NCBI RefSeq assembly: GCF_002900095.1
Contig: NZ_LLKN01000002.1
Coordinates: 930,001 to 994,000, forward strand
From: Salegentibacter mishustinae
GTDB lineage: Bacteria; Bacteroidota; Bacteroidia; Flavobacteriales; Flavobacteriaceae
DNA length: 64,000 nt
Reading direction: 5' to 3'
Numbering within the stretch: position 1 is the stretch's first letter; the number at the start of each line of letters is the position of its first letter. Positions 50,124 through 59,462 of the stretch are shown one piece after another. A program made the translations under genes and the position numbers. The notes under the pieces were generated by a model that worked only from the letters and a program-made list of their open reading frames with translations, did no database searches and had not been told where the DNA came from.

Positions 50124-50663
50124 ATGATTAGAGTAATTACCATATTTTTTCTGTTTATAGGAATTAATAGCCAGGCCCAGGAGATTAACTGGATGAGTAT
50201 GAATGAGGCTCTGGCAGCACAGGAAAAAGAACCTAAAAAGATTTTTATGGATGCCTATACCGTTTGGTGCGGCCCCTGTAAAATGTTAGATAAGAATACT
50301 TTTACCAACAACGATGTAATCGAGTTTGTAAATGAAAATTATTATCCTGTAAAGTTTAATGCTGAAGGTCCTGAGGAAATTGATTTTAAAGGACAGCTAT
50401 TTAAAAATCCGCAATACGATCCTGAAAAGAAACAAAGGAGAAATTCGCCACACCAGTTAGCGAGGGCTTTAAAGATTACCGGCTATCCAAGCCTTGTTTT
50501 TTTTGATGAAGAAGCCAATTTAATTGCTCCTATTCCGGGATATAGAACCCCAAAACAGCTTGAGCTTTATTTAAAACTCTTTGCGGAAGATGAATATAAA
50601 AAAATGACTTCTAAAGAAGCTTTTGCGGAATACCAGGAAAATTTTGAAGGTTCTTTTGAGTAA
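50124..50663 (+). CDS. Exported thioredoxin-like protein
   Basis: 179 residues with a signal peptide (MIRVITIFFLFIGINSQAQE). Thioredoxin fold with VWCGPCKMLDKNTF, a WCGPC redox motif as in trxA but within a Thioredoxin_7/DUF255-like frame (MDAYTVWCGPC), and TGYPSLVFFDEEANL holding the cis-Pro. Located in the periplasm or outer-membrane face, it could reduce or isomerise disulfides or act as a heme or cytochrome maturation helper. It stands alone. Its terminator lies inside the convergent comEC gene. Confidence 0.85.
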   Translation: MIRVITIFFLFIGINSQAQEINWMSMNEALAAQEKEPKKIFMDAYTVWCGPCKMLDKNTFTNNDVIEFVNENYYPVKFNAEGPEEIDFKGQLFKNPQYDPEKKQRRNSPHQLARALKITGYPSLVFFDEEANLIAPIPGYRTPKQLELYLKLFAEDEYKKMTSKEAFAEYQENFEGSFE

Positions 50664-50710
50664 AATATTTCAGTTTCAAGTAAAATTTAAGTGTTAGTTG
50701 ATAGTGGGCC

Positions 50711-52756
50711 TTATGGTTCAGTAGAGATGCGAAAAGCCCCGTTTTTACCTGTATGGTGAAAACGGGTTTTTTGTTTTTTGGCGGTTTTTGCCCAACGGGA
50801 TACGTAACTATGATAGTTGCTCGCATCGGCAACAATTATTTTAGGCTTTAAAACTCTAATTAGCCTTTCTAAGTTGATTTTAGGGGAGTCTCGAAGTAAG
50901 ACTAAATCTGGATTAAAATCATTCAACTTGTAAACTGCGCTGCTATCAACAATTAAAATTGATGCCATGGAAGTATTCAGAATATCAGGAATTATCTTTT
51001 CTTCAATTTTGTTAATATTTCTTCCCGTTTTATAATCTTTTAGCCGAATTTCATCTTGCAGCCTGTCTTCTAAATTATGGTAAAGTGTGAAATTTTTTGG
51101 CTCGTCAATACCTATCATAGTTTTTCTGGGCTTATGAAAAACGATATTTTCTAAAGTTGAATGCTGTATTTTGCTGTAGAGCATACTGCTTTGAAATATT
51201 ACAATTCCGCAAAGAAAGAAAACTAGATTCCTGAAGTTTTTTTGATAGAGTAAAAGAATAAAAAAGAAAACCAATAAATAGGCACTAAGGTTTTGCCAGA
51301 TATTAAAATGAATATTGGTAAACACAAAATCTTCTTTCCCTGCAACCCATGCAATAAACTTATTCATTAACCCAATGAGGTTTCCATAGATTTCGGCTAG
51401 AATGTCGGGCAATAGATTTAATAAAGCTAGTAGAATAACAAGAATTCCCAGGCCTAGAATTAGTCCCAGAACCGGTAAAACTACCAGGTTAGAAAGAAAG
51501 AATAAACCCGGAAATTGATGAAAATAAAATAAGCTTAAAGGTAAAACCCCAATTTGCGCAGCGATGCTCACCGTGAATAAACTCCAAAAATATTTTACGA
51601 TTTTAAACTTTGGTTGCCAAAGTTTAAAAAGTTTAAGTTGAATGGTGACAATGGCAAAAACCGCAAGATAACTCAGTTGAAAACCAACCTGAAATATAAA
51701 ATAAGGATTTACAAGTAGTAAAATAAACAACGAAATAAACAAACTGTTCAAAACACTGGTTTTCCGCCGCATTTGCATCCCAATAGTAATAAAAGAAAAC
51801 ATCGTCACCGCCCGAACTACCGAAGGCGAAAGTCCTGCCAACATAGCGAAACCCCACATTAATAAAATTAAAATGATGGTTTTTAAAACAAGCCCGTTTT
51901 TTAGATAATTAAGAGGAGTGAAGAGCCAATTTAAAATGAGCAAAATAATCCCAACGTGGAGACCAGAAACGGCTAGGATATGAATAGCACCTGCCGCTGC
52001 ATATTCATCGTAAATTTCTTTTGAAATATCTTGCCGTTGCCCTAATAATAAAGCCTGCATTATGGCTAATTCATCTTTGCTGAATTTAGCTTCTGATAGG
52101 TTTTGGATTAATTGCTCCCTGAAATTAGAAATATGAGTTAGCAGCCTCTTTTCTGTATGCGGTAAAATTTGGATCTCGGTTTTTCGCAACTGTAATTGCT
52201 TTTCTACCTTTTGCTTCTGCATAAACTTTCGGTAATTAAACCGGTAGGGATTTAAAGGCTCAGCAATATTTGTAAGCTTGCCTGGAACTAGCAATTTCAT
52301 TCCTGACTTTATATCTTGCTGGATAGAATCTTTGGAAATGTTGAGTAAAACTTTTCCCTTTGCTGGAATTGAATTTTTACCTAAAAATATCGTTTCTACT
52401 TCAGCGATATATGGCTGGTTATAGAGATTGGGTTTCAGGATTTCAATGACACGAATTTGTATGACATCTGCTTCAGCAGTTTGAAGATTGATATAATGTT
52501 GCGGCTGATTTTTAGGCTGATGAAGATAAGCGGTTGCTATTCCCAATGTGAAGATCAAACTCCAGGTGCATATTCCGAAGAAGATATCGTCGAATATCTT
52601 TCTACGGGCTCTTAAAAAGCTTATACAGAAAATAAGAAATAAGGAAGCAAAAAATATAAAAAGTAAGTTTGTTGGCAGATCTATAGAAAATCCGGTAATG
52701 ATTCCCAGGATTAGGAATATGGAAAGCTTTATGATGGTAAAATTCAAAAATTGCAT
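50711..52756 (-). CDS. comEC: ComEC/Rec2-family DNA uptake channel
   Basis: 681 residues. N-terminal hydrophobic segments and an OB-like domain (about 100-200) precede the competence domain; AGAIHILAVSGLHVGIILLILNWL and GLSPSVVRAVTMFSFITIGMQMRRKTS are the ComEC signatures, with eight or more helices. ComEC carries single-stranded DNA across the inner membrane during transformation. The C-terminal region (about 520-681) resembles a metallo-beta-lactamase fold remnant but I find no HxHxDH metal motif, so that nuclease domain is probably degenerate, as in many Bacteroidota. No other competence gene is adjacent. Confidence 0.88.
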   Translation of the reverse strand: MQFLNFTIIKLSIFLILGIITGFSIDLPTNLLFIFFASLFLIFCISFLRARRKIFDDIFFGICTWSLIFTLGIATAYLHQPKNQPQHYINLQTAEADVIQIRVIEILKPNLYNQPYIAEVETIFLGKNSIPAKGKVLLNISKDSIQQDIKSGMKLLVPGKLTNIAEPLNPYRFNYRKFMQKQKVEKQLQLRKTEIQILPHTEKRLLTHISNFREQLIQNLSEAKFSKDELAIMQALLLGQRQDISKEIYDEYAAAGAIHILAVSGLHVGIILLILNWLFTPLNYLKNGLVLKTIILILLMWGFAMLAGLSPSVVRAVTMFSFITIGMQMRRKTSVLNSLFISLFILLLVNPYFIFQVGFQLSYLAVFAIVTIQLKLFKLWQPKFKIVKYFWSLFTVSIAAQIGVLPLSLFYFHQFPGLFFLSNLVVLPVLGLILGLGILVILLALLNLLPDILAEIYGNLIGLMNKFIAWVAGKEDFVFTNIHFNIWQNLSAYLLVFFFILLLYQKNFRNLVFFLCGIVIFQSSMLYSKIQHSTLENIVFHKPRKTMIGIDEPKNFTLYHNLEDRLQDEIRLKDYKTGRNINKIEEKIIPDILNTSMASILIVDSSAVYKLNDFNPDLVLLRDSPKINLERLIRVLKPKIIVADASNYHSYVSRWAKTAKKQKTRFHHTGKNGAFRISTEP
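50738..50772 (+). terminator. Terminator of the thioredoxin-like gene, inside comEC
   Basis: CCCGTTTTTACC (50738-50749) pairs with GGTGAAAACGGG (50755-50766) with one mismatch, then TTTTTT. It is on the plus strand, 75 bp after the thioredoxin-like stop and within the last 20 codons of comEC on the other strand. Confidence 0.72.
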
Positions 52757-52805
52757 CCCTGTTGTTTTTTGTAGGGCAGCAATTATCTAATGAAGATACT
52801 AAAAA

Positions 52806-53345
52806 TTATAAAATGCGACGTGCCATAACAAAATTACCATTCCAATATGGCTCAGAAAGAGAGGATACAATAACACCCCGGGAGGTAGAGGCGTGAATAA
52901 AATAGATGTCGTCACGTTCTATTTCTACCACCAAACCAACGTGATTAATAACTTTGCGATTCTTGTTGGTTTCAAAAAAAAGTAGGTCGCCGGGATTTAC
53001 TTCTTTTAAATAAAGACGCTCACCTTCCAGAGACATTGCACGAGAAGTTCTGGGAATGGCGATATCTTCTTCTAAAAATGCGGTGTAAATAAGTCCGGAG
53101 CAATCCATACCTCGCTTTGTAGTGCCGCCGTATTTATAGCGCGTGCCTTCAAATCTTTTTGCATTAGAAATAATATTGTAAACCTTTTCATTGGCAGGTT
53201 GAATTTCAGGATTTTCGGGGCGGGAATATCTCTCTGAACGATTTTCTTCACTTTTAGTAGTGATAACCTTAGAGCGTGAGCTTCCGCAGGAAATAAGGCT
53301 TATAAGGAAAAGGCCTAAAAAAAGTGATTTAAAAACTTTCAACAT
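52806..53345 (-). CDS. NlpC/P60 (C40) family lipoprotein
   Basis: 179 residues. Signal peptide with lipobox ISC (Cys20: LFLISLISCGSS). The NlpC/P60 catalytic Cys lies in GMDCSGLIYTAF, a His in INHVGLVVEIE and a second in FIHASTSRG. It hydrolyses gamma-D-glutamyl-diaminopimelate bonds in peptidoglycan peptides by family knowledge. It is anchored to an envelope membrane. It lies between comEC and lpxB on the same strand, with moderate gaps, so operon membership is uncertain. Confidence 0.92.
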   Translation of the reverse strand: MLKVFKSLFLGLFLISLISCGSSRSKVITTKSEENRSERYSRPENPEIQPANEKVYNIISNAKRFEGTRYKYGGTTKRGMDCSGLIYTAFLEEDIAIPRTSRAMSLEGERLYLKEVNPGDLLFFETNKNRKVINHVGLVVEIERDDIYFIHASTSRGVIVSSLSEPYWNGNFVMARRIL

Positions 53346-53417
53346 AGATCAATTTTTAATCCCTCATTGAGGTTTTAAATTTTTCCGAGGCTTGGCTCGA
53401 AATTAAAAAAATACCTA

Positions 53418-54557
53418 TTAATTTCTCCTGGCTTTAACTCCAGGTTTTTGAATGGATTTTACAATAAGTTTCGCTGTTTTCTCGCTGGCGCCTTTTCCGC
53501 CTAATTTTTGTTCCAATTCAAAATAATCTTTAAAGATTTTGGTGCGGTGCTCGTGCTCCAGTATTTTCTTAAACTCTTTTTTAAGTGTTTTAGTATTGAA
53601 ATCGTTCTGAATTAACTCCTTCACTACCTCTCGATTCATAATGAGGTTTACCAGTGAGATATAATCTAAATTTACAATTCTACGAGCAATTTGGTAGGAA
53701 ACATAGCTGCCTTTATAGCAAACCACTTCCGGGATTTTAAATAAAGCGGTTTCTAAAGTCGCTGTACCCGAAGTTACCATAGCCGCGTGAGCAAGACTTA
53801 ATACATCATAGGTTTTATTCATGATGAGTTTGATGTTCTTTTGCTTAATAAAAGGAGCGTAGAACTCTGCATCCTGGCTGGGTGCGCCTGCAATTACAAA
53901 TTGGTATCCAGGAAAATCTGGAGTTATGCTTAACATAACCTCCAGCATTTTTGAAATTTCCTGTTTTCGACTTCCGGGTAAAACGGCAATTATAGGTCTT
54001 TCGTCCAGGTCATACTCTTTTTTTAGTATGGGTACATTTGGAAGCTTTTTCTGGCCAATGGCATCAATAAGCGGGTGCCCTACAAAATGAACCGGAAAAT
54101 TATGTTTTTCTTCATAAAACTCTTTTTCAAATGGCAATATCACGTACATATGATCTATATCCCGTTTTATCGCATTGATCCTGTTTTCTTTCCAGGCCCA
54201 GATTTGTGGAGAAATATAATAATGTGTCTGGTAGCCTTGTTCTCTAGCCCATTTTGCGATCCTTAAATTGAAGCCGGGATAATCTACAAAAATGATGGCA
54301 TCAGGATTAAAAGCACTGATATCTTCCTTGCAAAAGGAAATATTTTTAAGAATGGTTTTTAGATTGAAAAGCACCTCTACAAAACCCATAAAAGCTAATT
54401 CTCGATAATGCTTTACCAGCTGCCCGCCCTGTTCCTGCATAAGATCGCCACCCCAAAACCTGAATTCAGCCTGGGAATCGTTCTCTTTTAAAGCGCGCAT
54501 CAGGTTAGATGCGTGAAGATCTCCAGAAGCTTCACCGGCAATAATGTAGTATTTCAT
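53418..54557 (-). CDS. lpxB: Lipid-A-disaccharide synthase
   Basis: 379 residues of GT19. MKYYIIAGEASGDLHASNLMRALKEN at the start, FVDYPGFNLRIAKWAREQG, YISPQIWAWKENRINAIKRD and VLPGSRKQEISKMLEVM are LpxB motifs. It transfers UDP-2,3-diacylglucosamine to lipid X to form the lipid A disaccharide at the inner membrane. The window thus carries both lipid A synthesis (lpxB) and LPS transport (lptC). Same strand as surE and a small membrane gene upstream. Confidence 0.96.
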   Translation of the reverse strand: MKYYIIAGEASGDLHASNLMRALKENDSQAEFRFWGGDLMQEQGGQLVKHYRELAFMGFVEVLFNLKTILKNISFCKEDISAFNPDAIIFVDYPGFNLRIAKWAREQGYQTHYYISPQIWAWKENRINAIKRDIDHMYVILPFEKEFYEEKHNFPVHFVGHPLIDAIGQKKLPNVPILKKEYDLDERPIIAVLPGSRKQEISKMLEVMLSITPDFPGYQFVIAGAPSQDAEFYAPFIKQKNIKLIMNKTYDVLSLAHAAMVTSGTATLETALFKIPEVVCYKGSYVSYQIARRIVNLDYISLVNLIMNREVVKELIQNDFNTKTLKKEFKKILEHEHRTKIFKDYFELEQKLGGKGASEKTAKLIVKSIQKPGVKARRN

Positions 54558-54656
54558 GAGTTTATAAATTTTTTCCGCTTCAGGAATTGGTGACAGGTGC
54601 TCGTTATCTGCCTATTTACCATTCCTGTTTTGTTTCCAGCATCAGGCTGATTTTAG

Positions 54657-54938
54657 TTAAACAATTTTAGAAATAAAAATGCTTATCGCAGCTATAATGG
54701 TGGCAAATAATACACCTCTTGCGTGATAGTTTTGCTTTTTTCTAATAAAAACGAAAAAAGGTAAAAAGTTTAAGATTGCCCCCAGGGCAATTAGTTTTCC
54801 AATATACCCCTGGGCAATGGCATCGTCCAGGGTTTCATCTATTCCCATTTCAGAGAAAAGAAGGGTATAAAGAAAAATACCGCCAATATTGGCAGAAAGT
54901 CCTGTTAGAAATCCTATAAAAATGTTTTGCTTAATCAT
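54657..54938 (-). CDS. Small three-helix membrane protein
   Basis: 93 residues with three hydrophobic segments (about 5-27, 46-65, 74-92: FLTGLSANIGGIFLYTLLF, LIALGAILNFLPFFVFI, VLFATIIAAISIFISKI). The gene overlaps the end of surE by eight bases and precedes lpxB by 99 bp. No family is recognised. Being between surE and lpxB suggests a membrane or envelope role. Some Bacteroidota carry a similar-sized protein in this place. Confidence 0.75.
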   Translation of the reverse strand: MIKQNIFIGFLTGLSANIGGIFLYTLLFSEMGIDETLDDAIAQGYIGKLIALGAILNFLPFFVFIRKKQNYHARGVLFATIIAAISIFISKIV

Positions 54939-55713
54939 TAAGCTCCCAGGTGTTTAAATCGTCTAAAAAGTGATGAGCGGTTAAATCAAATTGTACCGGT
55001 ACCACTGAAACGTAGCCGTTTTGCAATGCCCATTCATCGGTATCTTCCCCTTTATCTTTATTCACAAATGTACCGGTAAGCCAGTAATAATCGCGTCCCT
55101 GCGGGTTGGTTCTTTTATCAAATTCTTCTTCCCAATGGGCGTTCGCCTGTCTACAAACTTTCATTCCTTTAATTTCTGAGGCAGATAATTTCGGAATATT
55201 TACATTTAGAACAACGCCGGTTGGCAAACCATTTTTAATGACATTTTTGGTAATGGCCTTTACATATTTTTTCGTAGGCTCAAAATCTGCATTTAAAGAA
55301 TAATCCAGTAGCGAAAATCCAATAGCGGGAATTCCTTCTACACCGGCTTCTACTGCAGCACTCATAGTTCCAGAATAGATCACGTTTATAGAAGAATTAG
55401 AGCCGTGGTTAATTCCGCTAACACAAAGATCGGGTTTGCGGTGCAGAATCTCCTGTGTGGCGATCTTCACACAATCTGCCGGAGTGCCCGAGCAGCTGTA
55501 TTCTTTATGCTTGTAATTTTCTTTTATGGTTACCTGTTCACAAAATAAGGTGTCGCTAATAGTGATGGCGTGTCCCATTCCGCTTTGTGGACTATCGGGT
55601 GCCACAACCACTACATCGCCCAACTCTTTCATCACTTCTATTAGAGTTCTTATCCCGGGGGCGGTTATACCATCGTCGTTGGTTACTAGAATTAAAGGTC
55701 TCTTCTTCGTCAT
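54931..55713 (-). CDS. surE: 5'/3'-nucleotidase SurE
   Basis: 260 residues. LVTNDDGITAPGIRTLIEVMKELGDVVVVAPDSPQSGMGHAIT holds the acidic metal-binding TNDDG pair and the Ser of PQSGMG, and CSGTPADCVKIA and VSGINHGSNSSINVIYSGTMSAA are SurE signatures. A metal-dependent phosphatase on nucleoside monophosphates, acting in the cytoplasm. It is co-directional and overlapping with the small membrane gene, then lpxB. Confidence 0.95.
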   Translation of the reverse strand: MTKKRPLILVTNDDGITAPGIRTLIEVMKELGDVVVVAPDSPQSGMGHAITISDTLFCEQVTIKENYKHKEYSCSGTPADCVKIATQEILHRKPDLCVSGINHGSNSSINVIYSGTMSAAVEAGVEGIPAIGFSLLDYSLNADFEPTKKYVKAITKNVIKNGLPTGVVLNVNIPKLSASEIKGMKVCRQANAHWEEEFDKRTNPQGRDYYWLTGTFVNKDKGEDTDEWALQNGYVSVVPVQFDLTAHHFLDDLNTWELND

Positions 55714-55836
55714 AGCTTATTTTATATAGGCTAAAATAGTAATTTCAGCAAGAAACCTTATCTTAGTAGTTTAACAAATTATTATTACCTGTTAGCTTTA
55801 TTGGCACAATTTTTAATGTATTTTGGAGAGCTGTTA

Positions 55837-57993
55837 ATGATGAAATTTATGCGATTTATGAAAAGGAATTTAAAAATCTTAGTGGTAGTGCTACTAATGG
55901 CTGCCACTTCCTGTAGTTTCACTACTAAAAAATTTGACGACCCTAATAAAGATAAACTTCTTATAGACCTTATTACTTACGTTCTTAACGAAGGGCACTA
56001 CGATGCCCGGGATATTAATGACGAATTTTCTGAAGGGGTTTATGATAAATATCTTGAAGGTTTAGATGGGTCTAAACGTTTCTTTTACGAAAGTGACATT
56101 GAAGAATTCAATGCTTACCGGGATAAAATAGATGACCAGATCAAGGAAAAGCAAATTGACTTTTTTGATCTGACTTACAACCGACTTTTAAAGCGATCTG
56201 AAGAAGCAAGGGATATCTATAGAGAAATCCTTGAAAAACCTTTTGATTTCTCTAAAACAGAAGATATAAATACTGATTTTTCTGAAGCCGAGTATGTTTC
56301 TTCTAAAAAAGAACTGAAAGAACGTTGGAGAAAGCAGCTTAAATTTTCTACGCTTATCACCTATTTCGATAAAATTGAAGAAGAAGAGCAGAAAAAAGAA
56401 GAAGACCCAGATTACGAAATGAAATCTAAAGAAGAGCTTGAAAAAGAAGCCCGCGAGGTAACTTTAAGTTCTCTAGAAGAGTATTATGATTTTACAGATG
56501 ATCTTGAGCGTAAAGATTATTTTTCAGTGTATTTAAATTCAATTGTAGAAGCTTTTGATCCTCATACCTTTTATTTCGCCCCTCAGGATAAAGATAGATT
56601 TGATATTGCAATGTCTGGTAAATTAGAGGGAATTGGAGCCAGGCTGCAAAAGAAAAGCGATAATATTACCATTACCGAAGTGATTTCCGGCGGTCCCGCC
56701 TGGAGAAGTGAAGAGCTTTCTGAAGGAGATGAGATCTTAAAAGTACAGCAGGAAGACGAAGATGATCCTGTGAGTATCGTGGGTATGCGTTTAGAAGATG
56801 CTGTAGATTTAATTAAAGGCCCAAAAGACTCTAAAGTGACCTTAACAGTTCGTAAAAAATTAATGGGTAATATTGAAGAGATTACACTTACCCGTGATAT
56901 TGTTGAAATTGAAGAAACCTATGCTAAGACAGCTATGGTTCAGGAAGAAGGTAAGAATTTTGGGATAATCAATTTGCCTAAATTCTACTTTAATATGGAA
57001 GATTATGAAGAGCGGAATGCTGCTTCAGATATCAGAAAAGACATTATTAGATTGAAAGAACAAAATATGGACGGCCTCGTGCTTGACCTTAGAAATAACG
57101 GCGGCGGATCCTTGAAAACGGTGGTTGATATCGCCGGACTTTTTATTGAAGAAGGTCCAATTGTTCAGGTAAAATCTAACGGACAAAGAAAAGATGTACT
57201 ATCAGATGAAGATCCTTCTGTTTTGTGGGATGGCCCGCTTGTGATTTTGGTAAACGAACTTTCGGCTTCAGCTTCAGAAATTCTGGCTGCTGCAATGCAG
57301 GATTATAAAAGAGCAATTATTATTGGTAGTAAACAAACCTATGGAAAAGGTACTGTTCAAAATGTGATAGACCTTAATCGTTGGTTAAGAAGTAATGAAT
57401 TTGGAGATGTAGGAGCGCTTAAATTAACTACCCAAAAGTTTTACAGGGTAAACGGTGGTTCTACTCAATTAGAAGGTGTAAAAAGTGATGTAGTTGTTCC
57501 AGACCGTTACAGCTTTGTAGATATTGGGGAAAAAGATCAGGATAATCCTTTACCGTGGGATAAAATTGATCCTGCTAACTACCGTGTTTGGGATGGTTAT
57601 GTGAACTTTGAAAAAACCATTACTGAAAGTAAAGAAAGAATGGATACCAATCAGCAATTAAAGCTTATAGAACAGCACGCTAAATGGATTAAAGATCAAA
57701 GCGAGAATAGTTTCCATTCTCTTAATTTTGAAGAATATGCTTCAACGGCTGAAAGGAACCAGGAAATGGCAAAAAGGTTTGATTCTATAAAAAATTATAA
57801 AACTAATCTTACTTTTACTTCTTTGCCCTACGAAGAGGAGTTGTTCCAAAACGATACTATTTTAAAGGAAAAAAGAGATCGCTGGCATTCTAGCTTGAGC
57901 AAAGATGTTTATGTAGAAGAAGCAATCCACGTGCTGGCTGATATGAAAAAAAATAATATAAGGCAGGATAAATTGGCCAAGGTTCAGGACTAA
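55837..57993 (+). CDS. prc: C-terminal (tail-specific) processing protease
   Basis: 718 residues from ATG 55837, chosen because GGAGAG (55825-55830) sits at ribosome-binding distance; ATGs at 55840 and 55858 are alternatives. The signal MKRNLKILVVVLLMAATSCS ends in a lipobox (TSC). PDZ domain at about 235-330 (GIGARLQKKSDNITITEVISGGPA), then the S41 core with VNELSASASEILAAAMQDYKRAIIIGSKQTYGKGTVQ carrying catalytic Ser and Lys, and a C-terminal helical region. It trims C-terminal tails of envelope proteins. Long Prc form. Confidence 0.92.
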   Translation: MMKFMRFMKRNLKILVVVLLMAATSCSFTTKKFDDPNKDKLLIDLITYVLNEGHYDARDINDEFSEGVYDKYLEGLDGSKRFFYESDIEEFNAYRDKIDDQIKEKQIDFFDLTYNRLLKRSEEARDIYREILEKPFDFSKTEDINTDFSEAEYVSSKKELKERWRKQLKFSTLITYFDKIEEEEQKKEEDPDYEMKSKEELEKEAREVTLSSLEEYYDFTDDLERKDYFSVYLNSIVEAFDPHTFYFAPQDKDRFDIAMSGKLEGIGARLQKKSDNITITEVISGGPAWRSEELSEGDEILKVQQEDEDDPVSIVGMRLEDAVDLIKGPKDSKVTLTVRKKLMGNIEEITLTRDIVEIEETYAKTAMVQEEGKNFGIINLPKFYFNMEDYEERNAASDIRKDIIRLKEQNMDGLVLDLRNNGGGSLKTVVDIAGLFIEEGPIVQVKSNGQRKDVLSDEDPSVLWDGPLVILVNELSASASEILAAAMQDYKRAIIIGSKQTYGKGTVQNVIDLNRWLRSNEFGDVGALKLTTQKFYRVNGGSTQLEGVKSDVVVPDRYSFVDIGEKDQDNPLPWDKIDPANYRVWDGYVNFEKTITESKERMDTNQQLKLIEQHAKWIKDQSENSFHSLNFEEYASTAERNQEMAKRFDSIKNYKTNLTFTSLPYEEELFQNDTILKEKRDRWHSSLSKDVYVEEAIHVLADMKKNNIRQDKLAKVQD

Positions 57994-58012
57994 TTTTCCT
58001 ATAAGAAAGATA

Positions 58013-58043
58013 AAAGCGCTTCAGAAATGAGGCGCTTTTTTTA
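58013..58043 (+). terminator. prc terminator
   Basis: AAAGCGC-T-TC (58013-58022) pairs with GA-G-GCGCTTT (58029-58038), then a T tract. Confidence 0.8.
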
Positions 58044-58137
58044 TGCCTTAGAGTCTTAGATTATTTTCAAAATGAATTGCTCTCATTCATTTCATTTATG
58101 GCAGATAATTTTCTTCTGAAAAACTTAGATTTGCATT

Positions 58138-58218
58138 ATGTTGAAACGAAAATATATTTATCCGTTAGTCATATTAATTGTAGCTGCGATTTTACTTATG
58201 GTAGAACGCTGTAATTAA
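58138..58218 (+). CDS. Possible 26-residue membrane peptide
   Basis: A short frame MLKRKYIYPLVILIVAAILLMVERCN, positively charged then one hydrophobic helix. It follows a -7-like TAGATTTG (58126-58133) by only four bases, and its stop overlaps the end of the convergent rodA by four bases. Size and composition suit a membrane microprotein, but conservation is unknown. Confidence 0.22.
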   Translation: MLKRKYIYPLVILIVAAILLMVERCN

Positions 58219-59462
58219 AATGACATCCTATCTGAATCCAGTTTTATAAAAATAAAGAGTAGGATAGTAAATGCCCAAAGACCCGAGCCTCCGTAACTCA
58301 AGAAAGGCAAAGGAATACCTACAGTAGGGAAGATACCAATAACCATCCCTATATTTACCAGAAAGTGCATAAAAATGATTCCTATTACCCCATAACCATA
58401 AACCCTGGTAAAAGTAGACCTTTGCCGTTCTGCAAGGTAGAGTAGGCGTAACATAAGCATGACGAAAAGGCCAAGGATAAAAGTACTGCCTAAAAATCCC
58501 CATTCTTCTCCTACGGTGCTAAAAATATAGTCTGTATGTTGTTCTGGGACAAAATGCCCTTTGGTTTGAGTTCCTTCGGTCCAGCCTTTTCCAAATAAGC
58601 CGCCACTACCAATTGCAATTTCACTTTGATTGGTATTATAACCAATTCCGCGGGAATCCACTTCTTTGCCCAGTACTATATTAAAACGATCCCTGTGGTG
58701 TTGTTTAAAAACATTTTCAAAAACATAATTTACCGAAAGGGAAAATCCTATGGCTACTGCAGCAAAGAATAGGTATTTAAGGAGGTTTGGTCTTCGCTTT
58801 AAGTTTTTGAGGTAAACCAATACAGCGATTAATAAAACGCCGCCAATAACCCACGCGGGACCAAAAGCAAGAGTGGCTACAAAAAGTGTAGCTGCAAAAA
58901 ATCCTAATAATAGATAAGCAAAATGAAGACCTTCGCGATAAAGGGCGAAAGCAAATGAAAAATATACCATAGCACTCCCTGCATCTGGCTGTAACAGCAC
59001 TAAGATCATTGGAAGGCCAATTATTAGAAAAACCCTTAATTGATGCTTAAAATCTTTAATATTGGTTTGTATGCCGCTTAAGTATTTCGCGACGGCAAGT
59101 GCAGTTGCTGCTTTTGCAAACTCTGCCGGTTGGATACTAATAGGACCTATTTGGTACCAGGCAGTTTGGCCGGCAATTGTGCTACCAAAAACAAACAATC
59201 CTGCTAAGCTTAGCAGGCTTATGGCATAAATAACACTGGAAAATCTTTGGTAAAATTTAGCTTCAATAGATAATAATATAATTATTAAAAGAAAGCTTAA
59301 AATGATCCATAGTCCCTGTTTGCTATATATTTGATTGAATTCAAAAAAACTGGTATGACTTTCAGCCAGGGAAGCTGAGTAAATATTAGCCCAGCCAAAT
59401 CCAACTAATAAGAGATAAATTAAAATAGTAAGCCAATCGAATCCCGCTACACTTTTCCCCAT
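58215..59462 (-). CDS. rodA: Rod-shape peptidoglycan glycosyltransferase RodA (SEDS)
   Basis: 415 residues with about ten membrane helices. SEDS motifs: GPISIQPAEFAKAATALAVAKYL, VLLQPDAGSAMVYFSFAF, HTDYIFSTVGEEWGFLGS and a C-terminal GIPLPFLSYGGSGL. RodA polymerises glycan strands with PBP2. The mrdA gene ends 0 bp upstream, so the pair is co-translated. Last gene in mreB-mreC-mreD-mrdA-rodA. Confidence 0.95.
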   Translation of the reverse strand: MGKSVAGFDWLTILIYLLLVGFGWANIYSASLAESHTSFFEFNQIYSKQGLWIILSFLLIIILLSIEAKFYQRFSSVIYAISLLSLAGLFVFGSTIAGQTAWYQIGPISIQPAEFAKAATALAVAKYLSGIQTNIKDFKHQLRVFLIIGLPMILVLLQPDAGSAMVYFSFAFALYREGLHFAYLLLGFFAATLFVATLAFGPAWVIGGVLLIAVLVYLKNLKRRPNLLKYLFFAAVAIGFSLSVNYVFENVFKQHHRDRFNIVLGKEVDSRGIGYNTNQSEIAIGSGGLFGKGWTEGTQTKGHFVPEQHTDYIFSTVGEEWGFLGSTFILGLFVMLMLRLLYLAERQRSTFTRVYGYGVIGIIFMHFLVNIGMVIGIFPTVGIPLPFLSYGGSGLWAFTILLFIFIKLDSDRMSF

